From NCBI GenBank assembly GCA_964523725.1, contig CAZGAU010000004.1, positions 1 to 64,000 of the forward strand: 64,000 nt of DNA. Direction: 5' to 3'. The stretch's first letter is position 1; the number at the start of each line of letters is the position of its first letter. Source of the DNA: JADJNW01 sp964523725 (GTDB lineage Bacteria; Bacteroidota; Bacteroidia; Chitinophagales; Saprospiraceae). The notes under the pieces are model-generated. The model made no database searches, was not told the origin of the DNA, and was given only the letters and a program-made list of their open reading frames with translations. This document shows positions 9,552 to 18,868 of the stretch, piece after piece. Both the position numbers and the translations under genes were made by a program.

Positions 9552-10205
9552 ATGGCACAGGTTGTCTGTCTGACATTTAATCCTTTCCAGGAAAACACTT
9601 ATTTGATTTACGACGACACAAAAGCGTGTATTATTATCGATCCGGGCTGCCTCGACCAGGCGGAAAAAGCCGAGCTGACCAGCACCATCGAAGAGCTGAA
9701 ACTCAGGCCGGTAAGGCTTATCAACACGCATTGTCACCTCGATCATATTTTTGGGAATCGCTTCGTAGCAGAAAAATACGGTTTGTCGCTTGAAATACAT
9801 TCCGGCGAAATTCCAGTGCTGGAGCGCGCCCCTCAGGCGGCCATGACGTACGGCATTCCTTACCCCGAGCTTTCTCCCGCACCCGGTGATTTTATTGAGG
9901 AAGGCGATATTATTGAGTTTGGCAATACCAAATTGCAGGCGATCCTTACGCCCGGGCATTCCCCGGCAAGCTTGTCCTTTTTTTGTGAAGCACACAACTT
10001 TTTGATCGCGGGCGATGTCCTCTTTTACGGAAGCATCGGTCGAACGGATTTACCAGGCGGCGATTACGACACGTTGATTGAAAGCATTACCGAGAAATTA
10101 CTCCCACTGGGCGATGATGTAGAAGTCTATCCGGGGCATGGCCCCAGCACTACGATTGGCTTTGAGCGAATAAATAATCCATTTTTAACAGACAATAGAC
10201 TATAG
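9552..10205 (+). CDS. MBL-fold metallo-hydrolase (glyoxalase II-like)
   Basis: This is a metallo-beta-lactamase fold hydrolase of 217 residues. The metal-binding signature is THCHLDH (about residues 57-63), followed by PGHSPASLSF, AGDVLF and a C-terminal GHGPSTTIG. Together these supply the His/Asp ligands of a dinuclear zinc or iron site. Proteins of this size and pattern are thiolesterases of the hydroxyacylglutathione-hydrolase type, but the true substrate cannot be read from sequence. The gene stands alone and converges on rnhB with an inverted-repeat gap of about 80 bp. Confidence 0.92.
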   Translation: MAQVVCLTFNPFQENTYLIYDDTKACIIIDPGCLDQAEKAELTSTIEELKLRPVRLINTHCHLDHIFGNRFVAEKYGLSLEIHSGEIPVLERAPQAAMTYGIPYPELSPAPGDFIEEGDIIEFGNTKLQAILTPGHSPASLSFFCEAHNFLIAGDVLFYGSIGRTDLPGGDYDTLIESITEKLLPLGDDVEVYPGHGPSTTIGFERINNPFLTDNRL

Positions 10206-10286
10206 ATTTTAGACTGTAGATCAGCTAGTTATAAAATTTCAACTTTGTTTTATATCTAAAGTCTAATATCCATCGGCTAAAATCTA
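10203..10286. repeat. Inverted TAGATTTTAG repeat in a convergent gap
   Basis: TAGATTTTAG (10203-10212) is perfectly complementary to CTAAAATCTA (10277-10286). The gap also holds AGACTGTAGATC and CTAAAGTCTAATATC, further degenerate copies of a TTTAGACT word. The arms overlap the ends of both convergent genes. The element could act as a bidirectional terminator but lacks a compact GC stem. Confidence 0.5.
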
Positions 10287-10892
10287 AAATAATTCCCCTT
10301 GCACATAATCGGGTAACTGCCTGAAAGACCGGCGGTGATAAGGTGTGAGCCCATATTTCTGGATGGCATCGCGGTGAGATTGGGTCGGATAACCTTTGTT
10401 GTTCGTCCAGTCGTAATGAGGGTAATCCCGGGCAATTTGCATCATATAATCATCCCGGTAGGTTTTGGCGAGTATGGAAGCGGCGGCAATGGACGCGAAT
10501 TTCCCGTCGCCTTTGATCATGCAGTGGTATGGAATATCACCGAAAGGCTTGAAACGATTGCCATCTATCAAAAGAGAAGTGGGCTCGCTGGTAAGTTTTT
10601 CAATGGCCCGATGCATTGCCAGAAAAGAAGCCTGTAGAATATTGATCCGGTCGATTTCCTCGGGAGATACACTGGCGACCGCCCAGGCGATGGCTTGGGT
10701 TTCCACAACTATCCGGGCTTCGAGGCGTTGTGTTTCGGTGAGTTGCTTGGAATCTTTGATCAGATGGTGGCTGAAATCCTGCGGCAAAATCACTGCGGCT
10801 GCAAAAACGGGACCAGCCAGACAGCCCCGGCCGGCTTCATCACAACCGGCTTCAATCGCGTTTTTGTCGAAAAATGACAGTAAGTCTGGCAT
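10284..10892 (-). CDS. rnhB: Ribonuclease HII
   Basis: RNase HII removes ribonucleotides and RNA primers from RNA-DNA hybrids in the cytoplasm. The catalytic motif GCDEAGRGCLAGPV (D18, E19) is intact. Further family blocks are LIDGNRFKP (metal-ligand Asp) and SIAAASILAKTYRDDYM. At 202 residues it matches the usual family length. It ends inside the TAGATTTTAG repeat and converges on the MBL hydrolase. Confidence 0.96.
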   Translation of the reverse strand: MPDLLSFFDKNAIEAGCDEAGRGCLAGPVFAAAVILPQDFSHHLIKDSKQLTETQRLEARIVVETQAIAWAVASVSPEEIDRINILQASFLAMHRAIEKLTSEPTSLLIDGNRFKPFGDIPYHCMIKGDGKFASIAAASILAKTYRDDYMMQIARDYPHYDWTNNKGYPTQSHRDAIQKYGLTPYHRRSFRQLPDYVQGELF

Positions 10893-10939
10893 ATTCTTTT
10901 GTAGTAATATTTGAATTGACGTAGTTTGGCAAAGGTAAA

Positions 10940-10968
10940 ATTTGAAAAGTGAAAAGTGAAATCGGAAA
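10940..10968. repeat. GTGAAAA word-like repeat
   Basis: Upstream of rnhB the sequence reads TTTGAAAAGTGAAAAGTGAA followed by ATCGGAAATATCCGG. The AAGTGAAA word is tandemly repeated. A related GTGGGAAATCGGAAGTGGGA patch occurs at about 40866-40892. Nothing else is recognised in this divergent gap of about 200 bp. Confidence 0.45.
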
Positions 10969-11097
10969 TATCCGGCTTACCGTCTTTTCAAACCTCAAAT
11001 TTCATATTCGAAAAACGTGACATTTGATGCCTTTTGCGTCTGACATATTGGAAAAAGCGGAAAGTACAAGACCCAAAGACAAAAGAACCAAAAAGAC

Positions 11098-13599
11098 ATG
11101 AGTCGCTTTTATTGTATCCTGATTTTTATTTTCATCGGAACCCTTGCCTGGGCTCAGCCTTACACAATCAAGGGTCGCGTACTGGACGCTGACACCAAGG
11201 AAGGACTGCCATTCAGCAACGTCTTTTTTGCGGGTACGACCATTGGTGTATCTACCGATTTGGATGGGAATTTTGAAATCAGCACCGAGATTTTCCGCGA
11301 TTCACTCTCCGCCTCCGCGTTGGGCTATCAGACTTTAAGAAAAGTACTTTCCCGCGATACACTGCAAACCATCGATTTTTACCTGGAATCCACCAACTTT
11401 GACCTGCAAGAAGTCGTGGTGCTCGCCGGTGAAAATCCCGCCAACCGCATCGTTCGCGGTATCATCGAAAATAAGGATAAAAACCGCATCGAAAGCCTGG
11501 ATGCCTTCCAATATGAAAGCTACGCAAAGGTAGAACTAGACCTGGAAAACATCGACGAAAAGCTGCGCGATAGTAAGCTGATGAAGCCTTTCGCTTTTGT
11601 TTTTGAAAATATCGACAGTACCTCCGATGAGAAGCCTTTCCTACCAATTTATATCAACGAAGTATTAGAAAATATTTACTACGTAAAAGGCAAGGGCAAT
11701 CCCAAGAATATTATCCGCGCACAACGCACCTCGGGTACAGATAATCCAACCATCGTAGAATATATTAAGAAAATTCATGCCCCGTTTAGCATTTATGACA
11801 ACTGGATTTACGTGTTAGAAAAAGGCTTTATAAGCCCGTTTGCAAATGCTGGTCTGAATTATTACGAATATTATATCATGGATAGCACCGTGGTCGATGG
11901 TCAGTTGCGCTATCAATTGAAATTCAAGCCCAAACGTCGTCAGGAAACTACTTTTTACGGGGATTTCTGGGTGACGGATAGTACCTTCGCCATCGAGCGT
12001 GTGAACATGCGCATGAGCCCGGGTGTAAACATCAACCTGGTAAAACGAATTATCATTTATCAGGAGTTCAAACCCTCTGGCAAAGCCTGGATACCGGTTA
12101 CTAAGAAAATGATCGTGGATTTCTCGCCGGCAGACAATGCGCCGGGCATGATCGGGCGGCGCACCGAAACGTTCCGGGATTTTGTCATCAATCACGACCA
12201 AACCCGAACCACTTTCGAAAAAGCCAATCCTGATATCAATCTACGCGATCCGAATTTTATCGACAACGAAGATTTCTGGCAGCAAGCTCGCCATGTGCCG
12301 CTCACCGAAACCGAGCAGACGGTCTATGCCATGGTAGATAGTATAAAAAATGTACCTGCGTATAAGACTTATACTCAAATCATTGAGATCATTTTCAACG
12401 GCTATTTTATTACCGGTTCCTGGGAGTTCGGTCCCTATGCATCTATCTATGGCGTGAACCCCATCGAGGGCAACCGCTTCCGCTTTGGGGCGCGCACCAG
12501 CACCAACTTCAGCAAAGACCTGCGCCTGGGCGCTTATCTTGCCTATGGAACAAAGGATGAGGAGTTTAAATATGGTGGTGATTTTGTATGGGTAATGAAT
12601 AAATACCCCCGGATGGTGGTCGGCGGCGCTTATAAAAATGACATCAGCCTGAACAGCGAGAGCAGCGAGGATTTTGTGGAAAGCGACTTTTTCTCGGGTA
12701 CGCTGCGGCGCAATATTCCGATGAAACTGATCCGGGTAAAAGAGGGGAAATTATACTACGAACGCTACTGGAATAAAGGCTTATCCAATCGTATCACCTT
12801 GTTAAATCGTTGGATGGATCCTTATGGCGGCATCCCACAAAGCGGCTTCAATTACGGTTTTATGAAGGATACCGAAGCCCCTTTTAATGCGGATACCACG
12901 CTTAGAACTACCGAATTTCTTTTCAAAACGCGCTTTGCCTATGACGAAACGGTGCTGGATGGTAATTTCGAAAGGGTGAGTGTCGGTACAAGATATCCGA
13001 TTGTGGAATTGCAATACGCCCTGGGCGTGGATGGACTGCTGGGCGGCGAGTACAATTATCACCGGCTATCCTTGAGCTATCGCCATTATTTGAATGTCAA
13101 CCCCATCGGTTGGTTGTCGTATCGCTTTGAGGCGGGAAAGGTGTTCGGAAAAGTGCCGTTTTTATTGATGGAAGTGCATCCCGGCAACGAGGGCTTCTTT
13201 ATGGCTCGCGGTATTTTCAATACGATGAATCGCTATGAATTTGCGAGCGATACCTACGCGCAGCTAGTATTGGAGCACCACTTCGATGGTTATTTTTTCA
13301 ATAAAATTCCCTTGTTCCGAAAATTAAAATGGCGGGAAGTGGCTTCTTTTAAAGCAGTCATCGGCAGTATTTCCGATGAAAACAGAGATGCTAATCAACT
13401 CAATTTATTCAACCCGCTGGAAACCGACAACTACAACGGCTTCCGGGCGCCCTCGCGCCAGCCGTACATGGAGGCAGGCGTAGGCATTGAAAACATCCTG
13501 AAAATCATTCGGGTAGATGCGCTCTGGCGATTGAATTACCTCGATAATCCACAGGCAACGCGTTTCTATGTAGTCGGCGGATTTTATTTCTTTTTCTAA
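11098..13599 (+). CDS. DUF5686 / carboxypeptidase-regulatory-like outer-membrane protein
   Basis: The protein is 833 residues with a signal peptide (MSRFYCILIFIFIGTLAWAQ). A carboxypeptidase regulatory-like fold spans about residues 22-105 (YTIKGRVLDADTKEGLPFSN, DLDGNFEIS). A long DUF5686 region follows and ends in beta-strand-rich sequence with a final aromatic run (YVVGGFYFFF), consistent with an outer-membrane barrel. The layout resembles a TonB receptor without a recognisable plug. DUF5686 proteins are widespread in Bacteroidota and of unknown function. The gene is monocistronic, with convergent lgt 27 bp beyond its end. Confidence 0.85.
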   Translation: MSRFYCILIFIFIGTLAWAQPYTIKGRVLDADTKEGLPFSNVFFAGTTIGVSTDLDGNFEISTEIFRDSLSASALGYQTLRKVLSRDTLQTIDFYLESTNFDLQEVVVLAGENPANRIVRGIIENKDKNRIESLDAFQYESYAKVELDLENIDEKLRDSKLMKPFAFVFENIDSTSDEKPFLPIYINEVLENIYYVKGKGNPKNIIRAQRTSGTDNPTIVEYIKKIHAPFSIYDNWIYVLEKGFISPFANAGLNYYEYYIMDSTVVDGQLRYQLKFKPKRRQETTFYGDFWVTDSTFAIERVNMRMSPGVNINLVKRIIIYQEFKPSGKAWIPVTKKMIVDFSPADNAPGMIGRRTETFRDFVINHDQTRTTFEKANPDINLRDPNFIDNEDFWQQARHVPLTETEQTVYAMVDSIKNVPAYKTYTQIIEIIFNGYFITGSWEFGPYASIYGVNPIEGNRFRFGARTSTNFSKDLRLGAYLAYGTKDEEFKYGGDFVWVMNKYPRMVVGGAYKNDISLNSESSEDFVESDFFSGTLRRNIPMKLIRVKEGKLYYERYWNKGLSNRITLLNRWMDPYGGIPQSGFNYGFMKDTEAPFNADTTLRTTEFLFKTRFAYDETVLDGNFERVSVGTRYPIVELQYALGVDGLLGGEYNYHRLSLSYRHYLNVNPIGWLSYRFEAGKVFGKVPFLLMEVHPGNEGFFMARGIFNTMNRYEFASDTYAQLVLEHHFDGYFFNKIPLFRKLKWREVASFKAVIGSISDENRDANQLNLFNPLETDNYNGFRAPSRQPYMEAGVGIENILKIIRVDALWRLNYLDNPQATRFYVVGGFYFFF

Positions 13600-13602
13600 T
13601 AC

Positions 13603-13636
13603 TCGTCACTGCCTACTGCAAACTGCCTACTGGTTA
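13603..13636. repeat. ACTGCCTACTGC word-like repeat over the lgt stop codon
   Basis: The sequence CACTGCCTACTGCAAACTGC continues into CTACTGGTTACTC: degenerate tandem copies of (A)ACTGCCT. It fills the gap between two convergent genes and supplies the lgt stop codon (CTA on the plus strand at 13627). A sister patch lies at 27587-27625. Confidence 0.5.
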
Positions 13637-14811
13637 CTCTTCTTGTACTGTCGCCAAAGAACCAAACATCCGGCAATTCCTATCAACACCAACACCACCG
13701 CGATCAGCTCCGCCTGGGTGTATTCGATGCCAAAATTGGAATATTTAATATTCACCCGGATTTTTTCTATAAAGAAACGCTCGATTCCATTTAGTATCAT
13801 GTAAATAAAAAACAGCATCCCCGGAATAATTTGTAATGGTTTGCGCAATGCCCATAATATTCCGCCAATGCCAAAGGCCATGAACGTCTCATAAAGCGGC
13901 GTCGGATATACAGGTTTGGAGAGTTTCATGCAATAATCCCAGTCACAACCTTCGATCGGAATACTCGGCGCAGGGTCGGTGCGCACCGTATTTAAAACAT
14001 GATGCGGATATTCATAAGCCCAGAGCCAATCTGGTAGGAACCACCAGCCCGGCTGCGCCGATGCCACGATACCCCAGTCGCCATCGCCCGAAAACTGACA
14101 ACCCAATCGCCCGATACCGTAGCCAATGATGAGCGCCGGCGCCACCGCGTCCATCACGTGTTTGATCGGAATTTTCTTCTGACGCAGATAGACCGCCACT
14201 GCAATAAATCCAATAATCAAACCACCATAAATCGCCAAACCGCCCCCTGAAAGCAAGGTACCCAGCGGATCTTCAAAAAACTCGGGCAGGTGCTCCAGCA
14301 CATCAAAAATCTTCGCGCCAATGACGCCCGCCACTGCCGCAATAATGGTAATATCGCCGATGCGATGGTGCGGATAAATATCTTTGAGGTAAACCTTATG
14401 CTCTTTCTTCTTGGCTCGTTGCGATTCCCAGTAGCGAAAGCCTGTAAATACAATGGCTCCAAGTATCCCCCCAATCCAGTTGCCCTCCAGCGAAAGTACC
14501 ACGCCGGCCGCATCACCCTGGAATTCAGAAAAATTTTGAGCTATATATAACAACTTGAATCCCAAAATAAAACCAAAGATACCATTGGAAATAAACTCCC
14601 CAATCGTAGCGGGTTTGTTCTCTTCTACCTTTACTTTTTCCGGTAGGAATAAGCCTTCATTGGCTTTGCGTTTCAGCTCAATATACAGCAGATAAGCGCT
14701 GCCGAGGATGGCCAAAACCAGGAACAAGCCAAATGTTTTGAAGATCGAAGTCCAGTTATCGGGCTGCGTTCCAAAAATCGCATGAAAGAAATACGACAAG
14801 TCGGGATACAT
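13627..14811 (-). CDS. lgt: Prolipoprotein diacylglyceryl transferase
   Basis: Lgt transfers diacylglycerol from phosphatidylglycerol to the lipobox cysteine of prolipoproteins in the inner membrane. The signature region is present as IIGYGIGRLGCQFSGDGDWG with many hydrophobic segments. The C-terminal YETFMAFGIGGILW and GIERFFIEKIRVN blocks also fit. I place the start at ATG 14811 (MYPDLSYFF); a longer reading from 14853 adds a polar tail unlike the family. At about 394 residues it is much longer than the roughly 280 of proteobacterial Lgt, with insertions around residues 60-90 and 205-245. Several lipoproteins in this window (18869, 45327) would be substrates. Confidence 0.9.
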   Translation of the reverse strand: MYPDLSYFFHAIFGTQPDNWTSIFKTFGLFLVLAILGSAYLLYIELKRKANEGLFLPEKVKVEENKPATIGEFISNGIFGFILGFKLLYIAQNFSEFQGDAAGVVLSLEGNWIGGILGAIVFTGFRYWESQRAKKKEHKVYLKDIYPHHRIGDITIIAAVAGVIGAKIFDVLEHLPEFFEDPLGTLLSGGGLAIYGGLIIGFIAVAVYLRQKKIPIKHVMDAVAPALIIGYGIGRLGCQFSGDGDWGIVASAQPGWWFLPDWLWAYEYPHHVLNTVRTDPAPSIPIEGCDWDYCMKLSKPVYPTPLYETFMAFGIGGILWALRKPLQIIPGMLFFIYMILNGIERFFIEKIRVNIKYSNFGIEYTQAELIAVVLVLIGIAGCLVLWRQYKKSNQ

Positions 14812-15046
14812 TTGCTTTGCTGATTGGTGATTGAGATTTTTACAATGATGCAAAAATAGAAAACGCCCGATGAAAAAAACGGCTTTGTGACATATTTCGC
14901 TAAGAAACAGCCGGTTCGTTCAAGATCATTTTTTTACAATTCATCCGATTTATCCTACAACCCACCGGAAATCGCTGGCGTACTTCAAGCTTTTACAACA
15001 GTTTTGCAACGTCATCTAAAATCATTTAACCCGAAAAATTGCTGCC

Positions 15047-17443
15047 ATGTTTACGAAAAAGCAATCTACATTTTTTCTGTTTTTCTTTCTGACCGCGATG
15101 ATTTTCGCACAAAATACACAGACGGTAAAAGGTACCATCACCGACCAGCAATCTGAAATCCCGCTCATTGGGGTAGCCGTTGAACTCATTACCGTGGAGC
15201 CGTCACGCGGCACGGTAACCGACGTGGACGGCCGCTTCTACTTGCCGGAAGTACCGGTGGGACGCCATGCCTTTCGCATCAGCTACCTGGGCTATAATAC
15301 GATCACCGTTCCCAACGTCGTCGTGACGGCGGGGAAGGAAGTGGTGTTGAATGTCGGACTTGAAGAATCAGTGATTCAAATGAACGAAGTGGTGGTGACC
15401 GCCGAAACCGAAAAAGACAAAACCGTCAATGATATGGCGGCGATCAGTGCCCGCAGCTTCAACCTGGAAGAAGTGACGCGCTTCTCGGGAGGGCGCAATG
15501 ATGTGGCCCGGCTCGCGGGCAACTTCGCCGGTGTGGCCGTGGCCGATGACTCGCGCAACGACATTGTGATCCGCGGCAACTCGCCTTCGGGCGTGCTCTG
15601 GCGGCTGGAAGGTATCCCCATTCCCAATCCGAACCACTTTTCTACCCTCGGAACTACCGGCGGCCCGGTAAGCGCTTTGAATCCAAATTTATTGGCAAAT
15701 TCTGACTTTCTGACCTCGGCGTTTCCAGCGGAATACGGGAATGCAGTAGCCGGCGTGTTCGACGTGGGCTTTCGCAGCGGCAACCGCGACAATTATGAAT
15801 ATACCTTACAACTCGCGGCTTTCAGCGGTTTTGAAGCCATGGCGGAAGGCCCATTGAATGCCAAGAAGAACAGTTCGTTTCTGGTGAGTTATCGCTATTC
15901 TTTTGTACAAATTGCGGATTATCTGGGTATTCCGGTTGGAACCAATGCGACCCCAAATTATCAGGATTTATCTTTTAAACTCGATTTTGCCAATGGCAAG
16001 GCTGGAAAATTCTCAATCTTTGGGATCGGCGGATTGAGCGATATCGAATTCCTGGGCAATGAAATTGACGAAACCGACCTTTTTGCCAATCCAAATGAAG
16101 ACGCTTTTGCAGATTCCAAAATCGGCATTCTCGGTACAAAACATAATATCATCGTCGGCGATAATGCTTATGTACGCACCGTAGCTTCCTGGTCAACCGC
16201 AAGAAATGGCTACACTCAGGATAATTTCTTCGATGAGGGTTCAAGAAAATTGCGGGTCACCGAAGTAAACGATATCACCGACACCTACCGTCTGTCTTCT
16301 TATTTGAACAAAAAATACAACGCCCGTTTCACCATGCGCACGGGCATTCTGGCGCAGCATTTCCAGCTGAATACAAAAGTGGACGACCGTGACAACCGTC
16401 CCGACCTGGATGAAGACGGCGAACCCGACTGGGTCACCGTACGCGATTTCGACGGCGGTATGAATCTGCTGGAAGGCTATGCCCAGGGGCAATTCAAACT
16501 TAACGAAAAATGGACGCTCCATGGCGGCTTGCACGCGCAATACCTCGATATCAACGAAACTTTTGCGGTGGAACCTCGACTCGCGCTCAACTGGCAATTC
16601 CGACCCAATCAAACCCTGAGCCTGGGTTATGGTTTGCACCATCAGATGCAGCCGCTGCCGGTCTTTTTCTTCGAAGAAGAAGTGAATCCGGGCGTTTTTG
16701 AACGCACTAATAAGGATCTGGACTTCATACAGAGCAACCACTTTGTGCTGGGCTACGATGTAAAATGGAACACCAACTGGCGCACCAAAGTGGAAACTTA
16801 TTATCAAACCATCGACAATGCAGCGGTAGAAAGCACGCCCAGCAGCTTCTCGTTGCTCAATGCCGGCGCGGATTTCGTGTTCCCGGAAAGAGGTTCGCTG
16901 ACAAATAATGGTACCGGCTCTAATTACGGTGTGGAACTGACGGTAGAAAAATTCTTCAGCCAGGGTTATTATGGCTTGCTGACGGCTTCGGTATTTGACT
17001 CCAAATACGAGGGTAGCGACGGCATCGAGCGGAATACGGCGTTCAATAATGGTTATGTGGTGAATTTCCTGGCTGGAAAAGAATTGAAGATCGGCAAAGA
17101 CAAGCGCAACGCCCTGACTTTCGATACCAAACTCACCACCGCCGGCGGACGCTATTACACCCCGGTTGACCTCGAAGCCTCCAAAGCAGCGGGCGAGGAA
17201 GTATTGCAGGAAGATTTAGCATTCAGCGAGCGCTTCGATCCGTATTTTAGGTTGGATGTAAAATTTGGTTTCCGTTTGAATAGCAAAACCAAGAAGTTCT
17301 CACAACAGTTTTTCCTTGATTTTCAAAACATTACCGACAATGAAAATATTTTCCAAAGACGTTATAATGAAGTCACGAACGAAGTGAATAACGTGTATCA
17401 ATCGGGCTTCTTCCCGGATATTTTGTACCGGGTGCAGTTTTAG
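15047..17443 (+). CDS. TonB-dependent receptor with N-terminal carboxypeptidase-regulatory fold
   Basis: The 798-residue protein has a signal peptide ending MIFAQN (about residue 22). A carboxypeptidase-like regulatory domain follows (about 25-110: VKGTITDQQSEIPLIGVAVE, VDGRFYLPEVPVG). The plug domain covers about 115-240 (NEVVVTAETEKDK, NDIVIRGNSPSGVLWRLEGI, SAFPAEYGNAVAGVFDVGFR). The rest is a beta-barrel ending LYRVQF. Such receptors import large or scarce nutrients with TonB-ExbBD energy. No SusD partner is adjacent, so a glycan locus is unlikely and the substrate is unknown. A stem-loop terminator follows. Confidence 0.9.
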   Translation: MFTKKQSTFFLFFFLTAMIFAQNTQTVKGTITDQQSEIPLIGVAVELITVEPSRGTVTDVDGRFYLPEVPVGRHAFRISYLGYNTITVPNVVVTAGKEVVLNVGLEESVIQMNEVVVTAETEKDKTVNDMAAISARSFNLEEVTRFSGGRNDVARLAGNFAGVAVADDSRNDIVIRGNSPSGVLWRLEGIPIPNPNHFSTLGTTGGPVSALNPNLLANSDFLTSAFPAEYGNAVAGVFDVGFRSGNRDNYEYTLQLAAFSGFEAMAEGPLNAKKNSSFLVSYRYSFVQIADYLGIPVGTNATPNYQDLSFKLDFANGKAGKFSIFGIGGLSDIEFLGNEIDETDLFANPNEDAFADSKIGILGTKHNIIVGDNAYVRTVASWSTARNGYTQDNFFDEGSRKLRVTEVNDITDTYRLSSYLNKKYNARFTMRTGILAQHFQLNTKVDDRDNRPDLDEDGEPDWVTVRDFDGGMNLLEGYAQGQFKLNEKWTLHGGLHAQYLDINETFAVEPRLALNWQFRPNQTLSLGYGLHHQMQPLPVFFFEEEVNPGVFERTNKDLDFIQSNHFVLGYDVKWNTNWRTKVETYYQTIDNAAVESTPSSFSLLNAGADFVFPERGSLTNNGTGSNYGVELTVEKFFSQGYYGLLTASVFDSKYEGSDGIERNTAFNNGYVVNFLAGKELKIGKDKRNALTFDTKLTTAGGRYYTPVDLEASKAAGEEVLQEDLAFSERFDPYFRLDVKFGFRLNSKTKKFSQQFFLDFQNITDNENIFQRRYNEVTNEVNNVYQSGFFPDILYRVQF

Positions 17444-17466
17444 GTAGGAAGATTAAGGTAAAACAC

Positions 17467-17497
17467 AGGGCAGGAGCAGGAATTTTGCTTCTGCCCT
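17467..17497. terminator. Bidirectional stem-loop terminator
   Basis: AGGGCAGGAGCA (17467-17478) pairs with TGCTTCTGCCCT (17486-17497) through 12 bp with one wobble and a 7-nt loop. It lies between the convergent TonB receptor and DUF5723 genes. A T-rich stretch (ATTGTATTTTATTT) follows on the plus strand. Confidence 0.7.
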
Positions 17498-17505
17498 ATT
17501 GTATT

Positions 17506-18819
17506 TTATTTGAATGTTAAATTGATTCCCACTCTCACATTCGCACTATTGCTATCTTTTGGGCGCAAAGCGCTGAGCAAGTTGTCGGTCATCGTAATGA
17601 GCTGAATCGGTCCAAACTGCATGTTGGTATTCACGCCAAAATTATCAAAACGCTCACTTCGGAAGGCATAAGTCGCACCGGCATTCAGCCATTTGAACAG
17701 CTGCACATTGGCGCCAACCGCCACCGCCGGGAAAGACTCGTTGCGGTAGGTTTCGTTGTACAAAACTGCCCCGAGACGCAGGGTTTCATTGAGCTGATAA
17801 GTCCCGCTGAGGTAATAGCGAAGTGGTAATTGGGTCGAGTAGGTATTCCGGGTTTCTGTAAAATCGTAGATTTCCAGAAGTGTATCAATTGCATTGCCTA
17901 ATTGAGCAGAATCCAACAGCAGGTCTTGCGCGACATCCAGACCCTGATATTCGTAAATACCGTTCAAAGAATAATTCCGCACATCTTCATCCCAATTAAT
18001 GGTTCCACCCAAATCCAGCACACTGGCAGCAAGATCAAGATTTCCAAGTTTCAAATGCGCCCCCAGATCAAAGGCTACGCCGGTATTCTGACTAAAAAGC
18101 TCAGCGCTATCGAAATTGCCAAATTCATAATTCACCGCCAGATCACGGAAGCCGTTGTACTCAATCGAGCCGGTATTGTTTACCCGAAAATCCGCATCCA
18201 GACTGAGTTGATAAGCTTCTTCATTAGTAAAAAGGTTGAGCTGGGTACGATCGGTAGAAATGTCTCCGAAACCACTGAGATACTTGGCGCGACCGCCAAT
18301 CGTTAAGCCTTTTACCACTTCAAAAGCGGCGCCGAGGTAAAATTCATTGTAACCAAAAACCTGCATATCACTGCTGAAATCGACGTTCTGCCCCAGGAAT
18401 TGCGCATTGCCCTGCCAAATGAGCTGGGGCAAGGTTTTCGGATAATTCAAAAAAGCATTGAATCGCACGGTATGCCCCAGACTAAGGAAAATTTTGCCCA
18501 CCCGTACACCCAGGCTAAGGGTTTCTACCTCCAGATTTTCCCGGATTTGATTGTTGGTTTCCAATTGCAAAATAGCGTTGTCGATATCCAGTACATTTTC
18601 TCCGTTTTCCTTGATAAACAGATCGTTATAGGTAATATTTGTAATATTCAGATTATTATAAACCCCAGGCAACCCGATTACGAAACGACCTTCGGGCAAA
18701 AGTGCGGGATTGGTTTTATTGGCTTGCCAGGCGCCGCGCATCAGTTGCGTGCCCAGCTCCTGCTGCGCGAGCAAAGGCAGCGTGGCAAAAGCGAAGATGA
18801 GAATGAATATATTTTTCAT
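17506..18819 (-). CDS. DUF5723 family outer-membrane protein
   Basis: This is a 437-residue exported protein with a signal peptide (MKNIFILIFAFATLPLLAQQ). Its start GTQLMRGAWQANKTNPALLP is typical of DUF5723, a Bacteroidota family that resembles OmpP1/PorV-like barrels. Alternating amphipathic strands run through the length, and the protein ends VRVGINLTFK, as barrel proteins do. It lies 49 bp downstream of the lipoprotein gene on the same strand, so the two are probably one operon and perhaps one envelope complex. No function is known. Confidence 0.8.
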   Translation of the reverse strand: MKNIFILIFAFATLPLLAQQELGTQLMRGAWQANKTNPALLPEGRFVIGLPGVYNNLNITNITYNDLFIKENGENVLDIDNAILQLETNNQIRENLEVETLSLGVRVGKIFLSLGHTVRFNAFLNYPKTLPQLIWQGNAQFLGQNVDFSSDMQVFGYNEFYLGAAFEVVKGLTIGGRAKYLSGFGDISTDRTQLNLFTNEEAYQLSLDADFRVNNTGSIEYNGFRDLAVNYEFGNFDSAELFSQNTGVAFDLGAHLKLGNLDLAASVLDLGGTINWDEDVRNYSLNGIYEYQGLDVAQDLLLDSAQLGNAIDTLLEIYDFTETRNTYSTQLPLRYYLSGTYQLNETLRLGAVLYNETYRNESFPAVAVGANVQLFKWLNAGATYAFRSERFDNFGVNTNMQFGPIQLITMTDNLLSALRPKDSNSANVRVGINLTFK

Positions 18820-18868
18820 ATAATTTTATTCTTAATTTGTAATAAACCGGTCTGTTCTGACCTGATTA

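Noticed and set aside
16241..16807. Antisense 188-residue open frame in the TonB receptor gene
   Set aside because: Covered by the receptor frame with clear domain matches; typical shadow of a GC-balanced gene.
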